From Brachypterus glaber (Eukaryota; Arthropoda; Insecta; Coleoptera; Kateretidae), in NCBI GenBank assembly GCA_958510825.1, contig OY294046.1, positions 46,109,794 to 46,173,793 on the forward strand: a stretch of DNA of 64,000 nt, given 5' to 3'. Position numbers and translations under genes: made by a program. The number at the start of each line of letters is the position of its first letter. The stretch's first letter is position 1. Positions 53,901 through 64,000 of this stretch are shown here, one piece after another. The notes beneath the pieces were generated by a model. That model ran no database searches, had not been told where the DNA came from, and saw nothing but the letters and a program-made list of their open reading frames with translations.

Positions 53901-56900
53901 ACAGGAATTTTTCGTTATTTGACTGGGCTATTAAGCGGGTTTTTGAGGATTTTAATTTATTTCAAAACAGTGAATTTTCGGTTATTTGTTGTTTTTTTCT
54001 TAAAAATGGTAGCTGGGGTTTCTAGGTAAAGGAATAAAAAAGATTTTTATTTTCATATTTTTAATTTTGAAAATTATATTTTTTTCTAGTAATTTTTTTT
54101 AAACCGCGTTTTTTTGCTAGCCTTGTAAATTTTAATTATTTTCTTTTACAAAAGGAATGGTATTCAAACGTCACGTAGAGGGCGAAATCACAAGCGTGCA
54201 AAACGCCAAAATCGCCATGTACAGCTGTGCAGTAGACATCATGCAGACCGAGACCAAGGGCACTGTGCTCATCAAAACCGCCGACGAACTGATGAACTTC
54301 AGCAGAGGCGAGGAAAACCTTTTGGAGCTGCAGATCAAGGCCGTCGCCGACACCGGCGCCAAAGTTATCGTCGCGGGGGCTAAATTCGGGGACATGGCGC
54401 TGCACTACATCAACAAATATGGCATGATGGCCGTCAGACTGAATTCCAAGTTCGATTTGAGACGATTGAGCAAAACGGTAATTAAAAACAAAAAATTATT
54501 TTACATTAAATATTTGGGTGGGTCAAAAAAACCGACTATTTTTTTTTTACTTTATTCTCTGAAAAATCGGTTGCTAGACACCTCTAAAAAATTCTCACCA
54601 AATATGAGCTCTTAATTTTGATAAAAAGGTTCTCCGCTTTACAATTTTCCATTTCTTCCTCAGTATTAGAAACAAAAATTCATATCTCTTTGACAACTGT
54701 TCATTAAAAAGTATCTCTCCTCATATTCTTGTAGAAAATCGAACGCTCTACAAAAAAGGTCTCTTACAATTTTTTCGTAAACCTCACCGTTTAAAAGATA
54801 TCAAAGGTTAAAGTTTGATTATTTTAAGAGACATTTCTGTTTTGCTTATGAATTTTATAACTCGCTTACAAAAAATTGTTATGATTTGCGCAATTCATAG
54901 TTTTGTAGGAAATTAACTGCTCTGCAAAAATGGTCTCTTATGATTTGTCGATTAAATTAAGCGTTTAAAAGATATTCATCGTCAAACTTCAATGCATACT
55001 AATTTTAATAGTTTTTGATGAGTAATTCGAAAAATTTCAATTTAATTTATGAGTTTCACGAAAATTTATACAAATTTTAGCTCCTATGAAAGGAGAAATG
55101 TTTTAAACTATTTGTCTCGTTTTTTTTTTAGTCCTACGTTTGTTTGGTTATATTGAAAAAAAAATTAGTGCATTATTTCTAACTCTAAGAGTCAATGATT
55201 TATTAAATTTTGAAAAAAATAATAATAAAATAATAAGTTATTATAAAGATAAATTTTATGAAAATATTATTAAAATAAAAAAGTTTCAAATAAATTTTCG
55301 AAAGGGAAACTTTAATAAGAGTTACTCTTACGATAGAAACTCAAATTTGTATAATTTTTCGTGAACCTCATAAATTAAATTGAAATTTTTCGAATTATTC
55401 ATCAAAAACTATTAAAATTAGTAAGCATTGAAGTGTGACGATGAATATCTTTTAAACGCTTAATTTAATCGACAAATCATAAGAGACCATTTTTGTAGAG
55501 CAGTTAATTTCCTACAAAACTATGAATTGCGCAATTCATAACAATTTTTTGTAAGCGAGTTATAAAATTCAAAAGCAAAACAGAAATGTCTCTTAAAATA
55601 ATCAAACTTTAACCTTTGATATCTTTTAAACGGTGAGGTTTACGAAAAAATCATAAGAGACCTTTTTTGTAGAGCGTTCGATTTCCTACAAGAATATGAG
55701 GAGAGATACTTTTTAACGAACAGTTGTCAAAGAGATATGAATTTTTGTTTCTAATACTGAGGAAAAAATGGAAAATTGTAAAGCGGAGAACCTTTTTATC
55801 AAAATTAAGAGCTCATTTGGTGAGAATTTTCTAGAGGTGTCTTGCAACCGATTATAAATTAAAAAAAAATAGTCTTTTTTTTTACCCACCCTATTAAATA
55901 TTCTCCGTGTCTGAATTGGAACGCAGTGACTAATGCCTAAAACATATTATGCTGCTCTCGTATTAACGCACCCGAATCGGTATGATCCTCGCTTTTTAGC
56001 ACACTTGCGAATAAGTCACTGCAGTATATATCAGGCACAGATAATCGTATGAACCAATTTTAAGAGACGAAGATTGATAAAAATGTTTGGGAAGTCAAAG
56101 GGCGTAAAAACTGACTTTTTGCGATAAATCGCTTGACAATTTTTTTTTTGTGAAAGATTTGAATGTTTTGTTAAGGAAAATCAATTTTGTTTTTCAAAAA
56201 AAAATAGTTTTCAAGTTTTTCTTTATTCAAATATAACTTTCTTCCTTTTAAATAAACAATAGGTGGAAGTATTTTGTTGGCAGCAGTATTTTCTTCCAGG
56301 TTTCCGGTACAGTATTACCCCGCCTCACGCCCCCCACTCCTCAGGAATTGGGTTACTGTGATATTGTGTGTGTACAAGAGTTGGGTGACACACCCATGGT
56401 AACATTTAAACTAGAAAGCAAAGAATCAAGGATATCGACCATCGTTGTAAGGGGAGCTACAGACAACTACATGGATGATGTTGAGAGGGCTATCGACGAT
56501 GGTGTCAATACGTTCAAGGTGAGATTTCGAAAATAATAACTGCGCCAAAAGCACATATAAGTTAATTTCCAGGAATGTTTCTGTAAAAATTCTGGAACAT
56601 TACATGCTATTAAAAATAAAATTTTGATATAACTGTAATGCTAATGATCAAAATGTTCTTTCATACAGGAAATATGTATACTAAAATTGCTATAAATTTT
56701 AAACCACTTATTGTGAAAGAGCCTTAAATAGCCACGTTTTAGGAATTATATGTTTTTACGTGATTTTATCTTTAAACGCGTCATTTTAAGTAAATTATAC
56801 ATCTGCATTTTTTTGCGACAAATGGCAACACTGAATTTGTATTTTTTTGTTGGTTACAATTGTTGTCAAAGTAAAAAAGTGAGGTTATGTTTTCTGTCAC

Positions 56901-58157
56901 TTTGACAACAACTGTTGCCAACAGAAAATTTCAATCCAGTTTTGCCATTTGTTGAAAGAAAACCTTCAGTCCCCATAGGGCTACTACGCTTTTTATTTTT
57001 ATTTAGCGTATGGCATTATTGCCGGGGAGACCCACCGTAGTGGCTAGTTCCGGCGCCTGTTGCATCTTTAACCCTGTTTTAGGTAGTTAGTAGCGATGCC
57101 TACTAACCCAGGGGGGCCGACGGCTTTATGTGCCCTCCGAAGCACAAGGTTACGGTGGAATTTTTATTTGAAAAATTTTTGTTCTCTGACCGGGGATCGA
57201 ACCTCGGACCTCTCGACTGAGCTACCACCCCTCTAGAAAGCAGTAACTCCATTTGTCGCATAGCAGCGTTTTCAAAATATTACATCAGAGTTGACGTGAA
57301 AACGTCGCTAGGTGGAGTTACTGCTTTCTAGCATAGTGGGGCAGTACGGCTCTGCCATATTTGTTCTGTTTTTTTATGTGTTTTTGTTTAAAATAAAACT
57401 GTATGAAAAGATCACTACAAAAAATAGATTTTAACAAGGTTATAGAATGAAATGCATTTAAGAATGCAAAATAAATTGTTTTCAGTGTATATCCAGAGAC
57501 GGCAGATGTGTACCGGGCGCAGGCGCTACGGAAGCCGAGTTAGCCGTTCAACTTACAAAATACGCAGACACCTTGCCCGGTTTGGAACAGTACGCTGTGA
57601 GGAAGTTCGCCACAGCTTTGGAAAGCTTCGTCAAAGCGCTCGCTGACAACAGCGGACACAGATCTACGGCTGTATTATCAAAAGTTTTGGAAGCTCACCA
57701 GGTAATATTAATTGAAATTCTCTAGCAAAAAAAACGGTATTTTCCTTTTAAACGCACTCTCTCCAGGAGACGGTCGTATTAAATTATTAAATAATTACTA
57801 ATTTTAAAGAAATTCTGCGTCAACTTTGTCAAAACGAGACAAAGAGCTAGACACTTTGCTGATCATTTAAAGTCAAGTTTGTACTAAAGATATTTTAATC
57901 CAAAATAAACGTTCATCAAAAACTATTTTTTTTTTCAGAATGGCCAGAAAAATGTAGGCGTAGACATTGAATCGGAAAACACGATTTGTGACGCGATGGA
58001 AAAGAACATTCTAGACCTGTACAACTGCAAAAACTGGGCCCTGAAATACGCAGTGGGCGCCGCCGCCACCATTTTGCGCGTGGACCAAATTATTATGGCC
58101 AAGAGGGCTGGAGGACCGAAAGCTCGCAAGCCAGCTGGATCAGATGATGAATCATAA
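47936..58157 (+). CDS. CCT8: T-complex protein 1 subunit theta (CCT8), seven exons
   Basis: Exons 47936-47995, 49927-50203, 50941-51261, 54155-54477, 56300-56518, 57486-57701 and 57939-58157 join in one frame to 544 residues (human 548), all with GT-AG borders. The product is one of eight subunits of the cytosolic TRiC/CCT ring that folds actin and tubulin using ATP. The start MALHVPKAPGFGSML is diagnostic of the theta subunit. The nucleotide-binding GDGTN lies at 98-102, with the catalytic D99. The second ATPase region has DDGVNTFK ending at 400 and then VPGAGATE (409-416), where most subunits have GGG. The C-terminus is lysine/acid-rich and short. Introns are packed with foldback elements but splice sites are intact. 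Coding exons 4-6 are markedly richer in GC than their surroundings. Confidence 0.97.
48727..49627. mobile_element. Element with iterated GTCATAAAAT motif in CCT8 intron 1
   Basis: Short terminal repeats TTGCAGGGCTCCCAC and its near complement (GGTGGGACCCCTGCAA). GTCATAAAAT or CATAAAAT recurs about seven times in the first 110 bp and five times in the last 90 bp, always in the same orientation. No coding frame. Confidence 0.6.
49694..49842. mobile_element. PIF/Harbinger-like MITE, GGGAACGTT family, copy 3
   Basis: Foldback with GGGAACGTTCAAGTATTACG ends, flanked by TTA and TTG (one mismatch), 84 bp upstream of CCT8 exon 2. The loop region has the CTATACCATTAACATGGGCG text shared with copies 1 and 4. 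Confidence 0.75.
51430..51602. other. CCT8 intron 3, left part
   Basis: No exon. The 115-codon open frame reading out of exon 3 to 51428 runs past the GTATGT donor at 51262 and is not coding beyond it. Confidence 0.6.
51603..51933. mobile_element. Foldback element in CCT8 intron 3
   Basis: AATGTTGGAGGTAAAATTGG and CTATAAGTTT at the left are mirrored by AAACTTATAGAG...CAATTTTACCCCCAACAT. Arms are ~140 bp. Confidence 0.7.
52243..52370. repeat. Near-perfect hairpin with ~58-bp arms
   Basis: AATTTTCGGAAAAATTATTA and ATTCCAAAGATTAATG are mirrored with almost no mismatch around a CCTGTCCCCTTACAG loop, in the centre of the larger element. Confidence 0.8.
53374..53527 (+). repeat. 77-bp tandem duplication carrying the MITE end
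   Basis: The unit AAAAAATAATATTTTGAG...CGTAACGC occurs twice (53374-53450 and 53451-53527) without visible change. Its second half is the left 26 bp of the GGGAACGTT MITE, so the left terminus of the MITE at 53502 also exists as an orphan at 53425-53450. Confidence 0.85.
53502..53650. mobile_element. PIF/Harbinger-like MITE, GGGAACGTT family, copy 4
   Basis: Ends GGGAACGTTCAAG and CTTGAACGTTCCC with TAA on both sides (53499-53501 and 53651-53653). The internal G-runs and ATGTTAATGGTATAGG core are shared with copies 1 and 3. Confidence 0.8.
54515..55892. mobile_element. Long foldback element in CCT8 intron 4
   Basis: Arms of about 550-565 bp (54515-55079 and 55343-55892) are nearly identical complements; the ends read GGGTGGGT and ACCCACCC. 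ATTAAATATT flanks both sides (54505-54514 and 55893-55902), a candidate 10-bp duplication. The ~260-bp loop holds a 74-codon AT-rich open frame of no recognisable type. Confidence 0.8.
56730..56960 (+). repeat. Dispersed repeat also present upstream of mRpL38
   Basis: TAGCCACGTTTTAG, CGACAAATGGCAACACTGAA and GTCAAAGTAAAAAAGTGAGG recur in the same order at 60311-60500. The end forms a GTTGTCAAAGT...ACTTTGACAAC hairpin (56870-56922). It lies in CCT8 intron 5. Confidence 0.6.
57000..57230 (-). mobile_element. tRNA-headed SINE of a second family
   Basis: Minus-strand head GGTGGTAGCTCAGTCGAG (A box) and GAGGTTCGATCC (B box) at 57170-57230. It is followed by a body containing GGCACATAAAGCCGTCGG, a LINE-tail-like motif. 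It differs from the SINEs at 7850 and 20330. It sits in CCT8 intron 5 against the foldback at 57231. Confidence 0.7.
57231..57332. mobile_element. Foldback element abutting the SINE
   Basis: CTAGAAAGCAGTAACTCCA is mirrored by TGGAGTTACTGCTTTCTAG, and AGCGTTTTCA by TGAAAACGTCGCT, making an almost perfect 102-bp hairpin. Confidence 0.75.
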
Positions 58158-58577
58158 TTATCTTAATTCACTTTTTTACTAACAAAAAGTCATTAAATTT
58201 TAGTTATTAGATCATTAACAGCCCATATATCAATCGATAGTAAAACTTTTAACTGGAGTCCTCGCATTCTATAAAAAAAATGTGCGAACGCTTCTGTTTC
58301 ATGCGCGGGTGCTTAGTTTAAATTTTACCCCCCAGAGGAAAATTTCCTCAGAAAACCCTTGCTTTCCTCAGAACACCTTTTGGAAAAATTAATAAAAATC
58401 AAAATTTGTAATTGATGGTTTTTTCTTAACTATGACTTTACTGTCAATTGATATACTGGGTGTTACATACACAAGTAAGGTGAACTTTGTTTGGTAAAAC
58501 CGAACTACAAATTTTTCGCCTTTTTACCTGACATGATATCCATATTTTAATTAGCTACAGTCTCAACAGCATGTTAT
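58158..58577. other. CCT8 3' region
   Basis: Follows the stop codon. An AATAAA near 58390 is a plausible polyadenylation signal. No further gene is seen. Confidence 0.45.
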
Positions 58578-58760
58578 TACCAGAGTTGATACTTTCATTG
58601 CAATAACAGAGTTTGACAACAGGAATTTTAAATTATTTCTAATTTTTGGACATATAATCTTATTTGGCATAGGTATGTATTAAAGAAACTCGCCAAAAAT
58701 TAAAAATAATTTAAAATTCCTGTTGTCCTACCCTGTTATTGTAATGAAAGTATCAACTCT
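58578..58760. mobile_element. Foldback element
   Basis: CAGAGTTGATACTTTCATTG...AACAGGAATTTTAAATTATT is mirrored by AATAATTTAAAATTCCTGTTG...GTATCAACTCTG. Confidence 0.7.
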
Positions 58761-60310
58761 GATTATTAATATGCTTCATGTAGCATGGCATCCAATGTTA
58801 GCTGTTTATCTTCTTTACCTTGCTGATGTTAGTGATCTAGTGTACTTACCTTTTACATAATTTCATTCTCATTATACCTATAATTTGGTCTAATTTAGCA
58901 CTACAGCTTTAAAAAGTATCAGCATTTATATTTATTGTTAAATATTTTTAATATCATACAATAAAATATTAACTTCTATTTTTTTAAATTTATTATACCA
59001 TTTATTTTGAAAATAACTAAAAATTATGCGATCTTTCTCTATATAGATTTTATATACCTATTCTTAGAACTAATGAATAAAAAACAAGCCGTGAAGATAT
59101 GTAATGCTACGTACTCCATTATATACACAGTAAATAGTATATTACATTTTCCAAATACTTAAAAAAAATAAAAAAAAATAAAAAAAATTACCACTTTTTT
59201 TTTTAAAATCTTTTTTGAAAAACCAAAAAAAAAATAACAAAAAATAAAAAAAATTATTTTTTTTTATTTTCTTTTTACGAAAAACGAAAAAATAAAAAAA
59301 AAAACAAAAAAGAAATTTTCAAAAAAACTGAAAAAAAAAATAATTAAAAAAAAAACAAAAAATTTAATAATAATTAAAAAAATACATTTTTTTAAGATCT
59401 TTTATTGAAAAATATTATAATTAAAAAAATACATTTTTTTAAGATCTTTTATTGAAAAACAAAAAATTATTTTTTTTTTCAAAAAAAAAAAATAAAATTT
59501 TTCATTTTTTTTATTTTCTTTTTGCGAAAAACGAAAAAATAAAAAAAATTAAAATTATTTTTTTTTATTTTTTTTTAAGTTTAACCCCCATAACTTTTTT
59601 GTTTATAGGGGGATTACTTTTAAAATTTGTAGAATTGACCCTTATAATAAAACCATACAATAAAAGCTTTTATATACTAGTATTTTTTCCTAAAAAAAAA
59701 AATTAAATTTTACACAAAAACTAAAAAAAAAATTCCAAAAAAAAATTATTGTTAAGATCTTAAGATCTTTTTTGAAAAACAAATTACCTCTCATTATAAT
59801 TCTTATTACGCTTTTTATATCAATACAACCATATACGGTATATCTAGCAACATAAATAGGAGGGGATATTATGTTGTAAAGTCGCCTGTGCAAGGCGTCT
59901 GTAAGGCGTTTTAAAAAAGTTGTCTTAGAGACGTTACCTTTTGTAACATACGACGTCTTTAAGATGCATATACGGCGAAAACGATGTTCTTTAGACGCCT
60001 TGAATGACGAGTTACGACATCTTTAAGATCTCTTTAAGACATCTTTGTGCTGACTGGGAATAGGCCATTTTTATTTATAACCCTGTAAAAATACTATTTA
60101 TTAAATAGGCCTCTTCAAAATAAGTGGTTTCATATAGTTACTGCCACAGAACACCCACTGCGGTGAGTGAATCGTGTTATAGGGATTTTAAGTGATTATT
60201 TTACGTGTACGGAAGAACGTCCTGTTCAAAGATCCTACCCACAGAACACAAATCCTACCACTTATTTTGGAAATACCTTATAAGGCTTAAGCCTTATAAT
60301 TATTTATAAA
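58761..60310. other. Gene-free, extreme low-complexity spacer
   Basis: 59150-59760 is mostly A and T homopolymers with AAGATCTTTT.TTGAAAAA repeats (a duplicated ~50-bp unit near 59400-59460). 59085-59160 is an inverted relative of 41690-41745. GTCTTAGAGACGTTACC/ACGTCTTTAAGATG words near 59920-60040 form weak repeats. No gene. Confidence 0.45.
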
Positions 60311-60585
60311 TAGCCACGTTTTAGAAAATACATGTTTCTTTTTAAACGCCTTATTTTAAATTGTACATTTGAACTATTTTTTTTTTCGACAAATGGTAAC
60401 ACTGAATATTGTAGTCTCTATCAGTGAGGCGCATGCTTAGATCGAGGGTTGCTCAATCTTGACATTTTTTTGTCAAAGTTAAAAAGTGAGGTTACCTGGA
60501 CAAATTCCCTCAAATTAGTCTCAGCAAGTTCCTGCTCTGTCTGGTAATGTTTGCCGACATTGTGTGAGTGGATATCGAAAGCAAA
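60311..60585 (+). promoter_or_regulatory. mRpL38 upstream region containing a dispersed repeat
   Basis: 60311-60500 repeats the CCT8 intron-5 sequence at 56730-56960, ending in GTCAAAGTTAAAAAGTGAGG. The mRpL38 start is only 85 bp further on, so the promoter probably lies within or beside this repeat. No TATA box is evident. Confidence 0.45.
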
Positions 60586-61794
60586 ATGGCATGCGTGTTG
60601 TGGAAATTTTGTAATAATATAAATGTAAATATAAGTAATAGTTTATGTGGTTCAGTACGAAATGGTCATCGTTTAAGAGGCAAGCCTCCTGGTGTGGCCA
60701 GATCTTTAGAACAACGTTTTGCAGAGTTAAATTATAAAGATCCAACATTACATTTTAAAGTTGATATAGGTTTGCCAGCGAGTAATGTGTCTAGAAAACA
60801 GCAGTTACAAGACAGGTTAAAAATACTTAAGGAGCAAAGAAAAAATTCCAAACTAGAAGCATTATCAAGAAATAGGCAATTATTGATAAATTTGGATGAA
60901 ACTAAGCAGGAATGGTTAAAAACAGCAGGACCTCATCATATTAAAAATATCGCAGAACATTATGGAGTGTTTCAACATTTATACGGAGATGCATATTTTT
61001 ACCCCAGAGTGCCTATTAAAGTGACCTATGATAACAATGATGTATTGCACCCAGTATATTTCGGAAATGTTTTAAAACCATTGGATACCAAAGTTAAACC
61101 CAAAATCGAGTTTGAAAGTGATGATAAAACTTACTGGACACTTATTATGACCAATCCAGATGGAAATTTTACTGAACAAGATAAGGAATATGTTCATTGG
61201 TTTGTAGGGAATATTCCTGGTAATAAAATTGAAAATGGTGAAACATTAGTGGATTATTTACAACCTTTTCCTCCAAAGGGAACAGGGTATCACAGACACA
61301 TATTTGTTTTATACAAGCAAAATAAAAAACTGGACTTTTCCAAATTTAAAAAAGATGGAAAGTGTATAACACTATCTGAGAGAAGCTTTTCAACCTATGA
61401 TTTCTACAAAAATTTACAAGATGATATTACTCCATCTGGTTTGGCATTTTTCCAATCCGATTACGATTTATCTTTGAAGAATTTCTATCATAACACTTTA
61501 GATATGAAGGAACCATTATTTGAATACGAATTTCCAGAACCATATATTCGTAAACAAAAATGGTTCCCCCTCAGAGAACCCTTCAATCTGTATATGGACA
61601 AATACCGTGACACTAAACAAATAAACAAAGAATTTTTGGAAAGAAAGTTAAAGAATGTCCATCCGTTTAAATCACCACCTTCACCATTACCATATCCCAA
61701 TGCTGTATACTTCGAAGGTTATGTTCCATCTTGGTTGAAATTAGAAAAGAGAAAGACTAGGATGAAATGGGGAAGAATTAATGATATAGGATGA
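60586..61794 (+). CDS. mRpL38: Mitochondrial large-subunit ribosomal protein L38
   Basis: 402 residues in one exon. Translation most likely starts at ATG 60586 (context CAAAATGG); the 18 nt before it read from a GTG and add residues without an initiator. The protein belongs to the mitochondrial 39S/54S ribosome and carries a PEBP-like fold (about residues 120-320), with the NPDGNF motif at 190-195 and GYHRH at 234-238. The N-terminus is basic with no acids in the first ~30 residues, as expected for mitochondrial import, followed by RLRGKPPGVARSLEQR, conserved in animal L38. The C-terminal segment with PFKSPPSPLPYPN is also family-like. Human MRPL38 is 380 residues. The stop is followed by AATAAA near 61880. 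Confidence 0.93.
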   Translation: MACVLWKFCNNINVNISNSLCGSVRNGHRLRGKPPGVARSLEQRFAELNYKDPTLHFKVDIGLPASNVSRKQQLQDRLKILKEQRKNSKLEALSRNRQLLINLDETKQEWLKTAGPHHIKNIAEHYGVFQHLYGDAYFYPRVPIKVTYDNNDVLHPVYFGNVLKPLDTKVKPKIEFESDDKTYWTLIMTNPDGNFTEQDKEYVHWFVGNIPGNKIENGETLVDYLQPFPPKGTGYHRHIFVLYKQNKKLDFSKFKKDGKCITLSERSFSTYDFYKNLQDDITPSGLAFFQSDYDLSLKNFYHNTLDMKEPLFEYEFPEPYIRKQKWFPLREPFNLYMDKYRDTKQINKEFLERKLKNVHPFKSPPSPLPYPNAVYFEGYVPSWLKLEKRKTRMKWGRINDIG

Positions 61795-62678
61795 TATGTT
61801 TCTTCTTGATTTGTATTGATGGTAGCTCTATTAGAGCTTAAAGCTATTCAACCATTTCATGTAAGAATATTTTAAGTTTAATAAATTTTATTAATATATT
61901 TTTTTATTTTTACAGTCTTTATAAAAATACGTGGTTAAAAACAAAATATCTTAAATTCAGTTATGAAATATATGTATATTTATAAAAATAGAGTATAAAC
62001 TTAAAAATATTCTGAAGGGATGCAAAAAATTCAACTAAAAAAAAAATTCTTATAACAGATAACAGTCTCATAAAAATACTTATATAGTAAATAACGTGAT
62101 ATATATTTATTTCTCTTCTACTTTAAAATTAAACATTACACAAAAAAAAACATGAAATATCACATATCACTAAGGCAATTAGAATGGTATTAAAAAACTA
62201 ATATTGGCACAATACAAAATTTCTATTACAAATATGTTTATTAGGAGCTGTTCAACAATTACGCCATATTTTTTGCTATTTTTAAACCGCCCAACACCCA
62301 ATTCTTACATAAAATTGGCAAATTAAATGTGCTAGGTGATGACATAATTCTCGAACAGTTTCTTATTTAATTTGTTCAGAAATAAGTCAGTATTTCACTG
62401 CATGGTTAATGTTTTAGTTAGCTATTTGCTAGATATTTACCAGTTGGGCATACTGGCAAAAAGGGCCATAATGGCCTAGTTGCCTGGCTTATAGCTTCCC
62501 CACCCTTACTACTACTACCAGAGTTGGGCAAAGACTACTTTGTAATCACCGTGCAATTACTTATTATTTTTTCATGCATTAAAAACTATTTTTTTTGTAC
62601 TGGTTAAAAAATAAAGAATTGCACTGTAATCAAGGAGTAATCGTTGCCAAACAAAGTGAAAATAGTAAAATACTAGTA
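61795..62678. other. Downstream of mRpL38, gene-free
   Basis: AATAAA near 61880 can end the mRpL38 transcript. Beyond it is AT-rich DNA with no coding region. CTGGCAAAAAGGGCCATAATGG near 62450 is the only GC-balanced patch. Confidence 0.45.
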
Positions 62679-62818
62679 CAGTATAAGCTCGATAATGTGA
62701 ACTCACGTTAACGAGAGTTTATGATTTCACATTACAGAGAAGTCAATAGAAAAAATTCTGTGTTCACAACAACGAATAGTTCACATATACGCATGTTCAC
62801 ATTATCGAGCTTATACTG
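62679..62818. mobile_element. Pogo/Tigger-like MITE
   Basis: Terminal repeats CAGTATAAGCTCGATAATGT and its complement ending at 62818. The left flank is TA and the right flank CA. A CAGT start and a CTCGATAATGTGAAC core resemble pogo-type ends. 140 bp, non-coding. Confidence 0.7.
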
Positions 62819-63010
62819 CATTTTAACATTAACCTTAACTCGGAGAAATTTAACCATTTATTGAAAAATTGACCCAAAGCTTATAAGCTCGTCATCGATT
62901 TTATTTTAAAGGTTATTTAGTTATTTAATTAGGAATAAACTTGAGATCAATTGTTACAAAATGAGAACAAAAGAATACATATTCTTACATATACTGTATA
63001 TATATATATA

Positions 63011-63507
63011 CTGGGTGACTTTTATTTATATCCACCCCTAAAATTAAGATTAATCTTCATTTTATAAAAACGAAACTTTTTTTTTTTTTTTCGTTTTTAT
63101 CGTATAAACACGAGATACACATAATTTACCTTCTTTTTACTTGATCTTCAAAGTAAATCATAAATTTGACAAAAAAAAAACGTGCGGAAAAATACTGTAC
63201 ACATGGTGTTTACATGGACATAAAAAAAATGGAGTTCGGGGAAAACACCTTTTTTTAACTCTAATTCGCTGGCACTGATCAAAATTTTATTGTAATGTTA
63301 GTTTTAGAAAAAACAATTAGTTTTTTATACAAAGAATTTTCGGCCGAATTCAAAAATGGCACTTCCCTCGAAACCGGAAGTGAAACAAAAAAATTAAATC
63401 CGCTATTTTAAAGCCATTGTAAAATTATATAAATCACCCAAGTTTTGTTTTTATCGAATGAAGATTAATCTTAATTTTGGGGGTGCACATAAATAAAACT
63501 CACCCAG
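63011..63507. mobile_element. TA-flanked MITE, CYGGGTGA family, copy 2
   Basis: Ends CTGGGTGACTTTTATTTAT and ATAAATAAAACTCACCCAG, TA on both sides. Inner GTTTACATGGACATAAAAAA matches copy 1 (9150-9410). There is an additional AGATTAATCTT palindromic subterminal block. Confidence 0.72.
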
Positions 63508-64000
63508 TATACAGAGTATACTCTACAGAGTATCACATCACAATAAAAATAAAGGAAAATATTCTTATCACAAGTAAAAAAAATATATACAAAAAAAGTC
63601 TCACAAAAATATAAGTACCCATATATTTTACAATATTACACAAAAAATAAACAACACTAGGGTCCTATGGGTTTTTAAGAATAAATAGCAAATTTTGCAC
63701 AAACTTTGCACAATATTCACGATTTTCTCACTAAATACAAAAAAGGATAAGATGAACATTATATTATGTTTTGTCCAATATTGTAAATATATTTAAAAAA
63801 AGCTTTTATATTCTAAATATAAATAAAAATAGACAAATACTGTAAATAACATAATCTTAATTAAATTTTAAAAATAGTCCGTTTTATAGGTAACAAAAAT
63901 ATTAAATTATAAATCTCAATATAGTTGCACATTCAGGTCTATTCACATGTACCATTGAAATCTATTCAATATTGACAAAAATTACAATACCATGCAGTTT
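63508..64000. other. Gene-free end of window
   Basis: AT-rich DNA with no supported feature. Confidence 0.4.

Noticed and set aside
54136..54405. Antisense gene over CCT8 exon 4
   Set aside because: Long minus-strand frames are shadows of the GC-richer coding exon.
55140..55364. Gene in the loop of the CCT8 intron-4 foldback
   Set aside because: 74 codons, strongly AT-driven composition, no motif; probably chance.
57170..57235. tRNA gene on the minus strand
   Set aside because: The tRNA-like head with GGTTCGATCC lacks a pairing acceptor stem and leads into a LINE-like tail, so SINE.

Overview
The window is a gene-poor, very AT-rich piece of an animal nuclear genome. Spliced genes with GT-AG introns, a BEL/Pao LTR retrotransposon, tRNA-headed SINEs and dense foldback (MITE-like) DNA transposons point to an arthropod. 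An insect, possibly a beetle, is my best inference, but no marker here settles the order.

Layout. Positions 1-11.4 kb and 20-31 kb hold no gene that I can support. They are layered inverted-repeat elements, ~100-bp tandem arrays, SINEs and low-complexity DNA. At 11468-19935 lies one complete BEL/Pao retrotransposon with 629/636-bp LTRs that differ by one substitution and one 7-bp indel. It has a 5-bp target duplication, a 2-kb leader carrying a 5'-truncated LINE insertion and a minisatellite, and a gag-protease ORF overlapping a pol ORF in another frame.

The gene cluster occupies 31.3-61.8 kb. REXO2 (oligoribonuclease, minus strand, five exons, 46764 down to 31299) has an 11.1-kb third intron. 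That intron hosts, on the opposite strand, a four-exon MINPP1-like histidine phosphatase (41824-45605) and a second, exon-1-only MINPP1 copy (38558-38848). About 1.2 kb upstream of REXO2, in divergent orientation, CCT8 (chaperonin theta subunit, seven exons, 544 residues) runs from 47936 to 58157. A 329-bp hAT-like MITE with an 8-bp target duplication sits in the shared promoter interval. mRpL38 (mitochondrial ribosomal protein, intronless coding region) follows at 60586-61794. The four proteins act in unrelated housekeeping roles (RNA turnover, inositol phosphate hydrolysis, actin/tubulin folding, mitochondrial translation), so this is not a functional cluster.

The most unusual signal is in the repeats. 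At least five elements with unrelated sequences share one architecture: short terminal inverted repeats plus many degenerate copies of a 9-16-bp motif scattered through the element (GTTGACA-, TAGCCA-, TCAGGGAA-, GTCATAAAAT- and CAAGAATCTTG-type). Several repeats also give clean nesting and empty-site evidence within the window itself. All calls come from reading the sequence; no database search was possible.
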